Assembly: GCF_000208865.1 (NCBI RefSeq)
Contig: NC_018391.1
Location: 1,488,001 to 1,552,000, forward strand
DNA length: 64,000 nucleotides
Direction of reading: 5' to 3'
DNA from: Neospora caninum Liverpool
Lineage: Eukaryota; Apicomplexa; Conoidasida; Eucoccidiorida; Sarcocystidae
Shown: positions 36,131 to 47,357 of the stretch, in pieces
Layout: each line of letters opens with the position of its first letter
Position numbering within the stretch: position 1 is the stretch's first letter
Made by a program: the position numbers and the translations under genes
Notes under the pieces: generated by a model
What the model saw: the letters and a program-made list of their open reading frames with translations, nothing else
The model's database searches: none
Told to the model about the DNA's origin: nothing

Positions 36131-39100
36131 GGGGCATTTCCCCCGCGTTCGAACACATAAATTCGTTCGGAAAACTTTCCTGGATGTGCATGCCAGCGAT
36201 GTCGGTGTAGTCGTCTTGTAATGTGCATACGCAGAGGCGTGGTAATATCCCAAAATGTGTTTGCATGGCTGCGGGGGCCTTCGGCGCGCATTTCCTCGAG
36301 GGCGCGATACGACTGCCCCTGGCTAATAACTCGTCAGGTTGTCCGTGGAGGGGAGGCACATTTCTAGCTTCCGACGAGGTCAGTGAGTAAGCCTTCAGTG
36401 TGACTCTCCTCCATAAAGTGGAGTCACTTGTCTAAACAGGAGCGTTTGTTTTCGTTTTGGTTTATCCGAAGAGTTGTCCTCGGTGCACACGCTGTGCAAA
36501 CGCGCCGGGATCACAGTCAAAAGTCACGCCGCATTTTGTGGCAGAGAGACAAGACCGTTTTTTGGCCTGTGGGTTGCTTAGAGGCTGCACGACAATAACG
36601 GTTCTATAAACGTCTGCAGAGTCCATCGTGATTCTCAGAAGGATTTTCTTGGCAGGCATGGGCCCCCACCTGCGTGGAGGCCTGTAGTCCATTCGAGGGC
36701 CCGGTTTTGCCGCGTGCGCCTGCGGGTAGGTGAACGATAAGTGACGAGTTTCTGTGGCCGTACGGTTAGGGCTCTTTTTGGCGAACAAGAAGACAAGATT
36801 AGGTTGTTGCATTTCGAGGCGAGTTCGGATCGTGTCTCGCCGCGCGTTGTTTCGATCCGCGCTCGTGTTTAGGTTGTTCGTTTTTTTATGCGAAAAGTTC
36901 ACGTCGAAGAATTCGTCACTGCGATTGTTTCTGTATGCGTCCGCGTTTATGGTGCTTCGTTTGTAGTGACTTGCTGGATGTGGTGCCGAGGTACCCTGCG
37001 GAACAAGGTTATTCTTCGTGGATTTCAACTCTGGGGGGACAGCAGAAAACACCGTTTTCCTCAGGCGAAGTGTTGGTTGCATGCACGCCCATGACCATCC
37101 TTGTCTGTCCTTTCCGGGCATCAATGTGTGATAAATGAACTTCACATTCAGCTCGAAGGAGAGAATAGGCTGGCAGAAGGTGTGGGAATCGCGGGTCTGT
37201 ACGACCGTCGACGAGTTCCGCGTCTATGCATGTGCCGACTTTTCAGGCGGTGTAGCTTCCTCACTGCTGCAACCGAAGCAAGCTATAGTTAGCATTTTAA
37301 CACGCAGAGTGCCCAAAGTAATCACTGCTGTGACAGACAGAAGAGTACTGTGCACAGGTTGCAGCGGGTTTTGTCGAGTTCCCCTACACACTTCTTGGTG
37401 CGGTATTCTACGTGTACTAGATACAAATTTCGGCGGTGCCTGGTGACCCACAGGGTCTTTTCGGTTTTCCTCCAAAGGGTGTTTGGGACCGGGTGTGTGC
37501 TCCTAGTCCGTAATGTCGGTGCTTACGGACGGACGACCGTCACAGCCTTCTCAGCTAAATGGGAGCTTCAGTAGTCGCATATCTAAAGCCCTAACTTTCG
37601 TAGTGAACAACGTGGACGCAACTCGTAGGTGTCATTCACAAGACAAGCCCCCCTTTCGCGGTGAAACAAGGTACATTTGTATCCTAAAGTGTCCACATCC
37701 ATCCCCGAAAGGGCTTTCCAAACCGCGGCCAGCTACCCCTCGATTGGCGCATAGAGCAAGCCGTACCATCGGCGCATACCAGCACGAGAGCTGGCCGAAA
37801 AAATCTACTTGTCCTTCAATGCTTGGATGGAGAATATAATCTGTCGCTAATTTGAACACAGGGGACCGTGGCGAAACCCGAGACTTCACTGAGTAACGAC
37901 TAACCCAAGGATTTTACTGTCAGTGAGCTAGAAGAGACCACGTGGTGACTCAGTGCTTGCTGGTAAGAAATGGACAGAGAAAACCCCAAACACAGCCACC
38001 TTTCCTCTGGTGACAGTGGCGTTCTTATAGTGTGAGATATGCTGCATAAAGCACCCTCAGCGGGATACGGCACAGACATCTAGCCCCGCGCCGGCCGACT
38101 AGGGCAAACCATACCTACTGCTGCGTGATCGGAGCAGGGAAAGCCCGCCCGGCGACATGGCCGACGCGCGCACGAAGCTGACCACAAGACTTCTAGCCTT
38201 CCTCGCGAACAAAGACGCTGCCTGACTCAGTGATAACATTAAAAATCAAACAGAGGGAGGCAAAAAACTTTCGGCCATAGCTTCAGTCAGGGGGAATGAG
38301 GCAGCGCGGCGCCATGCACGGCGAAGCGCCCGTCGTCGGTACGACTCCAGAAATAGATTTTGTCACATCTCGAGATCACCAGGAATGCGTTTGCCTTATA
38401 CAACAGAAAATGAATGAGGAACCACTTGCTGCAGGGAGATTTGAGAAGGCACTCGAGTCATTCTGCGTAAGGCTGGAATCCTCCAAGTAGCTGTTGATGC
38501 AATCGCACTGCTCCAATCGGGACTCATCGGTAGGCCGATGGGCCGCGCGGAGACCCCGTGTCCGTGTGTTGCGTAGTGGAAAACTAGGCAACGTCGCATC
38601 TGAGGAACTGTGAGGGAGCTTCTCTACCGAGGTGTTTCTGATGGGGCATCAAGTGGAGATAAGCTGGAGAGAGCTATGAGGTGTGGAAGCAACGCTGTGT
38701 CACGAATTGGCCGATTCTCCGTTAAGTGAGCACCGAATCTGCCGTTCTATATCCTCGGGACGATCGACTGTGTAGATGCCGCCCAAGGGAGCGTCGGTCT
38801 CTCGATGCAATGGGGACTCTTGGGAAATCGCTAGGGATTCGCCGTGAGCAGCTCAAAAGGAGGTGTTCCATCCGTGTGGCATCCTGGAACAGCTTCTAGG
38901 TAACTGCCATTTTTTTTTCGAGCAGAAAACAAAGTCACGTAGAGTCACCTATCAAAAAAGAACTGTGCACAACGTTCGTTGTGGACTGTGTCACTTCTTA
39001 GCATGCCATCGCCATCGAGCCATTCGTCCAGTAGTGTGGTTTTAGATGTGCTGCGAAGCTACCTGACGCGGGTGCCGTGCACGTATATGTCATTTTTGTG

Positions 39101-39994
39101 GAAAGTTGGCTTCTCCCGGTGATTTGATTTAGAGGCAAACATCCTTACATGCCCGTACACTCAATTTCATTAGTGCCGCGCGCGTGGGTCCAGTGGGTGT
39201 TCCGACACGTCGTTACCACGCCGACGATCCCCCAGGGAGCCGGACATAGACAATTCCAACATTATGAGTGAGCGTGGAACTGCACATTTGGAATTTATTT
39301 TCTCACTGGTGTGCTGCGGGAAACTGGAAAGGCACCCTACTTTTGGAACAGAGCAGGCGATTTGAGAGACACGTGCGCCGCTAGTGACGGCGCATAGCAG
39401 GCCGTAACTGGCTGACGACTTGAGTCGCCCGTCCAAATAACGCGCGATGGCGCTGTTCTGTCCGTAAATGACGTCGTAGCCTTTTTTCATCCCCAATACC
39501 AACTCCATACTCCTGCAACCGCGTGGCACCATTCAATGTTGGCTGACCAGTACAGCATTCCGAAAAATCTTTGCTGCAGGCTCCTCTGAACGTGCAGTGG
39601 CTTCGTGCTGTCCTTCTAAAGCCTGAAACGTGGTCAAGGTTGCCTGACAAAGATACCGCGATCTGCCATCTTCTTTGGCCCTTAGAATGCCCTGAGCATA
39701 GGTTCACAGTGCAACTCAGCGTCTCGATCCGGCGATGAAGTCTCTGTGCAGGATGCGGAGGTTTGTAACTCTCTCGTCCATGTGGTTGTTTGTAGCTGCT
39801 GGTCCCATGTCAATGCACTACCCTCACTGAACCGATCTTTCACACCCTAGCAGGTTTTGTGTTCGTCTTTCTTCTTGTTTCTCGCCCTGCCAAGCGTCCG
39901 AGTGGCCAGCTTTCGTGTAGGCGTCTACACGGATGAGGGAATCCCCTAGTTTCTCCTTGAGCATCTGTCAAGCCATCAGAAGTCATCCCAAAAA
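36131..39994. other. Intergenic region before the adhesin gene
   Basis: Contains the 3' flank of the MA3 gene and the promoter of the CBL-EGF gene. A minus frame at 36462-37145 is open for over 200 codons but begins with GTG and shows no domain. I see no RNA gene or long repeat. Confidence 0.55.
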
Positions 39995-42286
39995 ATGAAG
40001 CTTCCGTACTGCTCCTTTGGGTTAGCCCGGTTCTTGCTTTCTGTCTCTCCAGCATTCTCGCTCTGTGTCGTGGGAAACATCAAGAAGACTCAATTTGCCC
40101 ACATGCGGGACTCCAGACGGCGGGCGCTCAACTGTGGCCGCAGTTGTCTTTTCCTCACCGCCCTGGCCATCTTCGCTTGGTGTCAGGTCACGTTCTTCCT
40201 GTCCTTCTCGTTCGCTTTTGCGGCGCCCAGCAGCGGAAAACACCCGGTTGTTGCCATTCGTTCATCAGAAAACGGGAACGACCGCCGTACAGATTCTTCA
40301 CTGGTTCAGATCGCGGCGGCGCAGTCTCAAACCAGTCTGGTCTCCACTCGTGCGTCAGTTCGCGTTTTGCAGCCTCCAACGGATGAGTCGTGGGTGTGTC
40401 GTATCTCGGTACACGGTGGGCCGTGTGCGGGCAACTCATCAATCTCTGAGCTGGGAGCCTGGCGCTTCTGCCCGCCGGGAAGTTGTTGCAGCAAGTCAAA
40501 GTGCGGCTCCGCAGGTTGTGGACTAGGTTATTGCGAGGGCTGGGGTAACCCGTTGTGCTGGATCAAGTACGATGAGTACGGCGACAGGTGCGGCTGCGAG
40601 GCGTACAAAAACCGGTGTTCGCCAGACGGCGAATGTCTGGAGTATGCTGTTGCCGAAGGCGGTGCGTATTGCGCCTGCAAGGACGGTTACGTGGGAGATG
40701 GGAAAGTGTGTGAGTATGACCCATGCAGCGCTAATCCTTGCACTCCGGGAAGCTGTCGACGAAGTGGAAGTACGTACTCGTGCTCCTGCCCGAACACATA
40801 CGTTGTGACTCAGTCGAATGGTGGAGAGCGTTGTGAAGTCAAGAAGAATTATTGCCTCGGAGAACCTTGTGGCCCGAAAGGAGTTGCCGCTGACTGCGTC
40901 AGTTTCGATACTGGGGACTACGAATGCATTTGTGAGACTTCATACGTGTCCAATGGCAAGAGTTGCATCAAGTATAATCCTTGTGATTCTGATCCCTGTG
41001 GTAACGCTGACGCCGTTAAATCGTGCACCCATGTGGACGGTGATGAATATCAGTGTGAGTGCCACGAAGGCTACAACTTAACGCGGGATTCAGATGGGAA
41101 TATGGTATGTGAAAAAGACACGTGTTACGGTAACCCTTGTGGTCTCCCCTACCTTGTCGCATCCTGCGCTCCTCGGGAACCTGATGCAACAAGTTCAGCG
41201 ACCTACACGTGCTTGTGTTCTTCTACTGGCGTACTCCATGTTGATCCTGACACCGGCGTTCAATCATGTGTTCAAGGAGATCCGTGCTCTAAAGATCCGT
41301 GTGGCTCGTCTGTTGTTGCTGAATCCTGCGTAAACGAGGGCGATACCTACAAGTGTGTGTGCAGAGCGGGTTACTCAGTCGTGGAGCACGACGGCAGAAA
41401 AGAATGCAAGAAAGGCGACCCTTGTGAATTGAAGGCATGCGGGGAAGATCATCTGGTTGCGAGCTGTTCCACAGACTCCAAATCATATGCGTGCGACTGC
41501 TCATCAGCTGCTATTAAGGGGCTCAACGAGGGAAAAAAGCCGGTTTGTGTGAGTCGAGAAGAGTGTGAAAATGCCTGTGGACCTCTTGAAGGTGTCAAGC
41601 AGTGCAATCAGAAGCTGGGAAAGCTAGAGTGTGTATGTGACACAGGATACGTCCTAGCCTCAGAGAACGGAGTAAACAAGTGCGTAAAGGGGGACGCATG
41701 TCTGGCGCAGCCATGCGGATCGGCAGCGGCAACGCAGTCATGCACTGCGCGGGACAATAGTTACTCCTGTTCATGCAATGAAGGCTATGAACTTCGGACG
41801 CGATCAGACGGCACGCAGGTGTGTGCTAGCCCCGGTGATTGCACTGGTTCTCCTTGTGGACCAAGCACAAACATCGGTGTTTGCTCGCCGGGGACTGACA
41901 GGTACACATGTTCGTGTGTCTCACCGTACGAGTTACAGGAAACGGCTGACGGGAGACCAACGTGCGTGTCGGCTGATGTTTACACAACAACATCGACTCA
42001 AAGCGTAGATGATCACAGCGAGAGTGAGTCCAGTTCATCCTATACTGGACTGGCAACTGGAGCCGTGGTTATGGTTATCGCCCTGGGTGCTGCGTTGTGG
42101 TTCTCGAATTCTCAGGAAGAGCAGCCTATGGGGTCAGATGCGATGGGGGGAATGGGTGATCCAATGCAACCTGCTGGAATGGGTCCAATGGGACCTGGAG
42201 GTCCTATTGGTCCTTGTGGACCTGGAGGTCCTATTGGTCCTCGTCAATCTTATTCGGGGAACCCATCACCGTCAATGTGGGCTTAA
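39995..42286 (+). CDS. MIC8-like chitin-binding-like/EGF transmembrane adhesin
   Basis: An intron-free gene of 763 codons. It predicts a type I surface or microneme protein that would bind host or parasite ligands outside the cell. Numbering from the first ATG: a hydrophobic signal at about 50-76, a Cys-rich chitin-binding-like domain at about 135-189 (HGGPC, PPGSCCSKSKCG), ten EGF-like domains at about 201-657, a Ser/Glu stalk, one TM segment at 685-703 and a 60-residue tail ending in SMWA. This is the order described for Toxoplasma MIC8 (CBL, ten EGFs, TM, tail). The TM lacks the IAGG/AGG motif cut by rhomboids in several MICs. The tail is Gly/Pro/Met-rich with a small repeat and keeps a Trp near its end. 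A second ATG at codon 37 would give a more standard signal peptide. MIC8 itself or a paralogue cannot be decided here. Confidence 0.9.
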   Translation: MKLPYCSFGLARFLLSVSPAFSLCVVGNIKKTQFAHMRDSRRRALNCGRSCLFLTALAIFAWCQVTFFLSFSFAFAAPSSGKHPVVAIRSSENGNDRRTDSSLVQIAAAQSQTSLVSTRASVRVLQPPTDESWVCRISVHGGPCAGNSSISELGAWRFCPPGSCCSKSKCGSAGCGLGYCEGWGNPLCWIKYDEYGDRCGCEAYKNRCSPDGECLEYAVAEGGAYCACKDGYVGDGKVCEYDPCSANPCTPGSCRRSGSTYSCSCPNTYVVTQSNGGERCEVKKNYCLGEPCGPKGVAADCVSFDTGDYECICETSYVSNGKSCIKYNPCDSDPCGNADAVKSCTHVDGDEYQCECHEGYNLTRDSDGNMVCEKDTCYGNPCGLPYLVASCAPREPDATSSATYTCLCSSTGVLHVDPDTGVQSCVQGDPCSKDPCGSSVVAESCVNEGDTYKCVCRAGYSVVEHDGRKECKKGDPCELKACGEDHLVASCSTDSKSYACDCSSAAIKGLNEGKKPVCVSREECENACGPLEGVKQCNQKLGKLECVCDTGYVLASENGVNKCVKGDACLAQPCGSAAATQSCTARDNSYSCSCNEGYELRTRSDGTQVCASPGDCTGSPCGPSTNIGVCSPGTDRYTCSCVSPYELQETADGRPTCVSADVYTTTSTQSVDDHSESESSSSYTGLATGAVVMVIALGAALWFSNSQEEQPMGSDAMGGMGDPMQPAGMGPMGPGGPIGPCGPGGPIGPRQSYSGNPSPSMWA
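42190..42245 (+). repeat. Gly-Pro tail minisatellite
   Basis: Two near-identical copies of a unit of about 24 bases (ggacctggaggtcctattgg) encode GPGGPIGP twice in the cytoplasmic tail of the adhesin, preceded by the related GMGPMGP. Confidence 0.8.
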
Positions 42287-45200
42287 GACACTGTGTCTGA
42301 AAGAGTGTTACATCGTTCATTTATAAGCATGATTCGATTTTTTTTATCAACATGAAATGTTTGTTTGCGATATTTTTCTTTCTCCGGTAGTCACTTAGGT
42401 CCGCCGTGTCATGATATTCTGGTGACTTGCATAACACATTGTCTTGCAGGGCTGATTTTCTCTTGAGGGGAACCACAGGGATACGACATGCAGCAGACCA
42501 ATTGCAGACCTGCTGGCATGGCTAGGACCGTACGGATCGTGCCCGGTGCTATGTGCTCGGAGCATGCATGTCCAGAGGGTCTCGGAGAAGCTGGAGAGAA
42601 ACGGGTCGCGGCCTTACCATCCGCAACTATTTGATTTTCACTGGTCGCCTCTTGCTACGTTCACACACTGTGGCGTGGTGTGCTACCGTGACGGGGTTTG
42701 GAACGGCGTACCCGTGTGCGTCGCTCGATCGGATGATGGCACTTCCGTCGACCAAATTATCTCTGGGTCGTCAGGGGTTGTGGCGTCTTTTCACAATGGA
42801 GCCTGGTTCTTCAGGCCACAATAGCAACGTTCAGTGTGAGTAAATCGTACGCTCTCTGCAGAGGCCATGTTGATGGCGCTGCTCCTTGTCATGCTGCATC
42901 ATGCCACTCGCCGCCAAACAGAGCAACGTCAGGCGAACCTCGCACGAACGTTACAGGATTTCGCCCACCAGTACGGGAGTTTAGGAAAATCGTTGACCGG
43001 CAAGTCGGTCCCACACTTCGGCGGGATTCGCCATGCCATGGGCCTGGCCCCTGCCTAAGACGCTCGCGATCGTCAGCTGTTTGTGCCTCGGCGGGAGATG
43101 CAAGTAATGGGCAGATCAGCATCCTTCTCAAGCAGCCCAGACGTCGGCAAAAAAAGTCCGCCGGTTTACCTCTTCTTTCGAGATGGTTTGTCATCTCTCC
43201 TCATAGCAGGTTAGCGCTGACCCCGTAGACGAAGTCTGACTGGCGGCTCAGCAGCAGCACCACACGTTGGATATATGCACAGAGCAGCATCAACCAACTC
43301 CATAGCTGGCACATAGAAGATGGAGACGCGAAATAACTGATGAGTTGTTGCTCCATGTGTCATGTAGTACCCTCGCGAAGGTACAGCAGTGCTACGACTG
43401 TTCATCGTGTACCCAGACCCGAGTGACCGGGTGTGCTCCGCCCCTCTTCCACACCTAGCGCACCACAGGGCGCTACAGCTCACATCCATGAGTTCGGCGC
43501 ACACGCATTGTTATGCTAGTACTACTGTCTTCAGATTGTATGCTGCAAGGAGACTCTTAAGGACATCTGCTGCAACGAAGCATTCGAGAGTAACTGCAGA
43601 CCTCAAGGCGTACCTAAACAGGGCCAAGCTTAACTCCGCATCTTACGTTCACCCATATCTTGTAGCAGTGACCACCTGTAACAGAAAAACTAGCCGTTGG
43701 TCGTACTTTCACTGTCAGCACCTTTCCTGCTGCACGTGCTGTAAGCGTCAACGTGAGTCCACATGGTCCAGAGACCATTCAGAATATGCTGAGGTTTAAT
43801 TTCTTCGTCAACCGGAGGAAATGACAATCAGATATTGGGACTCAGTCAACTCCCTCAATGCCAATAGCTGTAGATCCACAGCGGCCGACAAAAAGAGACG
43901 CCACTGTATTTGTTCTCCGTGGGTAGGTTTTAACCTTACGCCTCAAGCAAATTTGAAACATATTTCCGGATGACAAGCTAAGACAACTTTAGACCGCGAC
44001 AATTTACTGTTACCTCCACTTAGATTCCCTGCTCCTGATTAACAAGTGCGACGTCGTCTCGCTCATGTATACAACGTGCGAACTAGCCAAGGAAAAACGC
44101 CATTCGCTTCTACAAAAAACCCCTTCACCATTCTCAAGTAGTGGAAGCGGCCGTGATCAGACATTGTGCGCTTCCTTAACAAAGTTGTCGTTCTCTGAAG
44201 ATCCACGAGCTTTGTTTGCATGGTGGTACAGGTGGATGAAAGTCTGCACTCATGCAGCCCGTCTGATCGCATGGTCAGAAGTGTCTCATGAATGCACTGT
44301 AACACGTTCTCTTCTGACATGTAGCACTGAGACAAGAGGCCAGAGTAACACGGTGGTAAAGAGGGCGGAGCACGGGGGGAAGGTAGCTCATCTCGTAACC
44401 TGGAAGAAATACGTACCGTTCGCAACGGGGACGGAACAGCATTCACACGACAGTTTCCGTAGCCGTGCGTCATCTAGGGCGACTTCTGCCGGGTCGGATA
44501 ACTCGTGGTTCAGCTTCCAAGGAGGGCCTCAAGCAGCCACATTATCGTGCCGAATACCCAGCAACTCTGGGGCTGCCCGCGTTTCTGCGGGCATTCGATT
44601 GCAGTGAGCCCTTCTCACCGGATACAGTTTCGACACTGCAGGCAAAAAAGCCGCGGTGTTTGCCCTATTGTGCAAAAGTCATCCTAATCCCGACCGACAC
44701 AAAACTTTGCGTGTGCATCTCTCTACTACTGACATGCTGAAATCTGTGGTGGTTCACTTTTGTAGCACGTCCGTAGACTCATGAAGCAGGCTGCCAGTCT
44801 TGCCTGACCTGTGCTACGAATTCTGTGCCCCATCGTCGGACGCCAACATGCCAGCACCGCTTCCCACGCACGCTCACAGCGTTTATCAGAATGTTTTATT
44901 GAGAGGGGGAGCGGAGAGACAAACGCTGTGGTGGCCGAAGCTTCTCTCTCCAAACGACGGTCTACTACACTCCCGAGAAATGAGCTTTGGGAGATCCGTC
45001 TGCTACAGAGGTGGCCGCAGTTGCTGACGCTGAAATATATTTCGGAGAAACGCTGTCACGGATATTTACACCCGTATCACATCAGATGCTTTGGACAACC
45101 GCCTGGGACTTCTGGAGCATACTTTCCTCACATTGATCTGCGTGTCCTAAGTTCAGGACTGATATATCGCAGGACAAACAGAAAGGGCTTCCTCAGCTAT

Positions 45201-45631
45201 GTACATTCATGTACATTCGTACCGGTGCTGCGGCGAAACTCATTTGACGCAAAATATGCGGAAAAGCAGGGCATGTCCACTCAAAAAAAATCCCGCCGGT
45301 GTGCACGACGCTTGGCACACCATAGACACGTACACGTACTGACTGATGCGCACAGCTACAGGCGCCGTATGCATTCTGGCCACTGCTCCATAGTCTCTGG
45401 CATGTGTACCAACAGTGTGCGACGCCGCATAACGAACGCCTCCGCGCGAGGTCTGTGAATAGCCCAACGCCCCCCCCCCCCCCCCGCCTTCGCTTGTGTT
45501 GGGCTGAATGTTGCACGTATAAGGTAAGAGTTGAATTCATATGGGAAAGTAAAGAAACATTTCCACCAGCAATGTCTTATGACCTTCCCCCTGTGTAGAC
45601 ACACGGACGGAAAGAACGCCAATTGCCGTCT
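42287..45631. other. Convergent intergenic region
   Basis: Between the adhesin and SRP19, which point towards each other. It includes a 16-base C run at 45470-45485. Frames reach about 215 codons on the plus strand (44811-45458) but show no domain and no supporting splice pattern. Confidence 0.55.
45470..45485. repeat. Poly-C homopolymer
   Basis: Sixteen consecutive C residues about 150 bases beyond the SRP19 stop codon. Confidence 0.95.
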
Positions 45632-47357
45632 CTATTTCTTCTTTTTCTTCTTCGCCGAGGACGACGATGCTCCAGGACCGGCCGGCGTACTGCGGCTCTT
45701 CAACTGGGGAATAAGCTCGCACATGCGGCACATCAGCGCCTTCTCTGCACATAAACAGGACACACAATTGGCCAACAACTGCACCGATCTGTCATCCACA
45801 GGAATATCGCAGGATCGTCCCACACTGCCTCTTTCCAAGTAACGAACGCATAAATGCTTTAGTACACGGCGAAAATGCCGACACGCACCGGCGTCAGGCA
45901 CAGCTCCACCACGCGGCATGTGGCAGTATATCTTGCCATGAAGATATATGTAGACGTTTATACGATTAACGGCGAACAGGCGACTGCGGAACCCTCTACC
46001 GAGAAAGGGAGGAAGGCCGACGGCGGTTGCTACGTGTGGCGCTAAAGGTGAATCCCTTTTTCTGTTGCAGCACCACTCTGTGACCAGTCGATCTGCGCGA
46101 AGACGTCCGGCGACCTTTTCTGTGGCTGACTTGAGTCTGATGCATGCCGCCGAGTACCGCACAGAACGCGAGTGTCTAGGATCCTGAGTTTGTTTCTTCC
46201 TGACCGGCACCTTGTCGGTCTCTGTGTCAGCTTTCCACAGAGGAAAACAAGATTTCTCCGCAAAATGGCTGGGCACTCACTGTGGGGGATCTCAGGGTTA
46301 TGCAGCTGGTCGTTCTCGTCTCTCAGCTGGAACCGAAGTCGGCCGTGTGAAAGGAGCCAGTCCCGCGGATATTTCTTTAACTGCGCGTTTACCATGACAG
46401 AAAAAAGCAACATGGCCAAGCCGGTGAAGCCAGAATCGGCCTGGTCGTCAGATGGAACACCAAACACACTTTCTCTGCACTGCAGTTGCCCCGCAGTCAC
46501 GAGGCACTGGGGCTGCTGAAATGCGCCAAATCCTCGCCCACGCCTAGCACCTTCCCGCTTGGCAAGAGCCTTACTCGCACACATGGAATTCAACGCGACC
46601 ACCAAAGGGAATGTCCAACTGACGAAGCCTTGAAGCCTCCGTTCGCTGCAAAGGCAGGATGAAGTGATGCCGCGCACCATATCAATTATCAGTGCTACGC
46701 CTCTCGCTGCATACATGCCTAGATCTTTTACCTGGACATGTCAAACAGCCACTCCCACGAGAATCAGTCAGCTATCTCTGCGACAGTGAGAGTAGTCTCC
46801 GAGGACGACCGGTTGTGTTGAACCTCTCACAGTTTTCTTGTCCCCGGAATGAGCAGAAAGGCACGAACGTCGATACTTTTTCAACTGCACCGTCGTCCTC
46901 CATGAGCACATCTTACGTATTCAATGGCGGCGGGAATGTTAAGGTGGTCGCATATCTTCTTCATTTCATCCACCTTGGGATCCTCGACAGCGATAGAGAG
47001 CTGAACTCGCCTCCCCATTGCCGTTGTCCGTTTTTTGTTGATGTACGCAGGATAAACGATTTGCCAGCGGCTGCGGTCTACACCGTCGTTCTGCATCATT
47101 CCTGCATCGTCCAGGTGTTGACTCGTACCAAGACTCCCGGAGCCGCTTGGTAAGCCGGTGGGGGGCCCACAGCCGAACATCTGAGCAAGAAGCTCTGGGG
47201 ACAAACCCTCGGGAAGGCCACCAGGCATTCCTCCAAAGGCAGCGGCATCCAGCCCTCCAGGGAATCCTGCGGGCATTCCAGGGAATCCCGCGGGTATTCC
47301 AGGGAATCCCCCGGGCATGCCGCCCCCTTGCTGGCGCTGATTGCGCTGCCGCCTCAT
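45632..47357 (-). CDS. SRP19: Signal recognition particle 19 kDa protein
   Basis: Three exons (47357-46917, 46380-46281, 45744-45632) encode 217 aa. SRP19 binds SRP RNA and promotes SRP54 loading, for co-translational targeting to the ER. The core starts near residue 98: [20 protein letters not shown] corresponds to the IYPAYLNNKKTIAEGRR core of SRP19. Exon 2 gives [20 protein letters not shown] (human YSREW...GRVRVQLK), and exon 3 gives [16 protein letters not shown], then a Ser-rich stretch and six lysines, like the Lys-rich human tail. Splice phases (0 and 1) join exactly. The first 95 residues are an extension absent from the human protein, with Gly/Met/Pro/Phe repeats ([18 protein letters not shown]). 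The first ATG (47357) is used; the in-frame GTG upstream is not needed. Confidence 0.92.

Noticed and set aside
36462..37145. 227-codon minus-strand frame
   Set aside because: Starts with GTG, has no hydrophobic, repeat or domain pattern, and lies in the adhesin promoter region.
39720..39725. GAGACG-type promoter word upstream of the adhesin (also at 28888-28893 and 47909-47914)
   Set aside because: The six-base word is expected by chance every couple of kilobases on two strands; three hits are not evidence of control.
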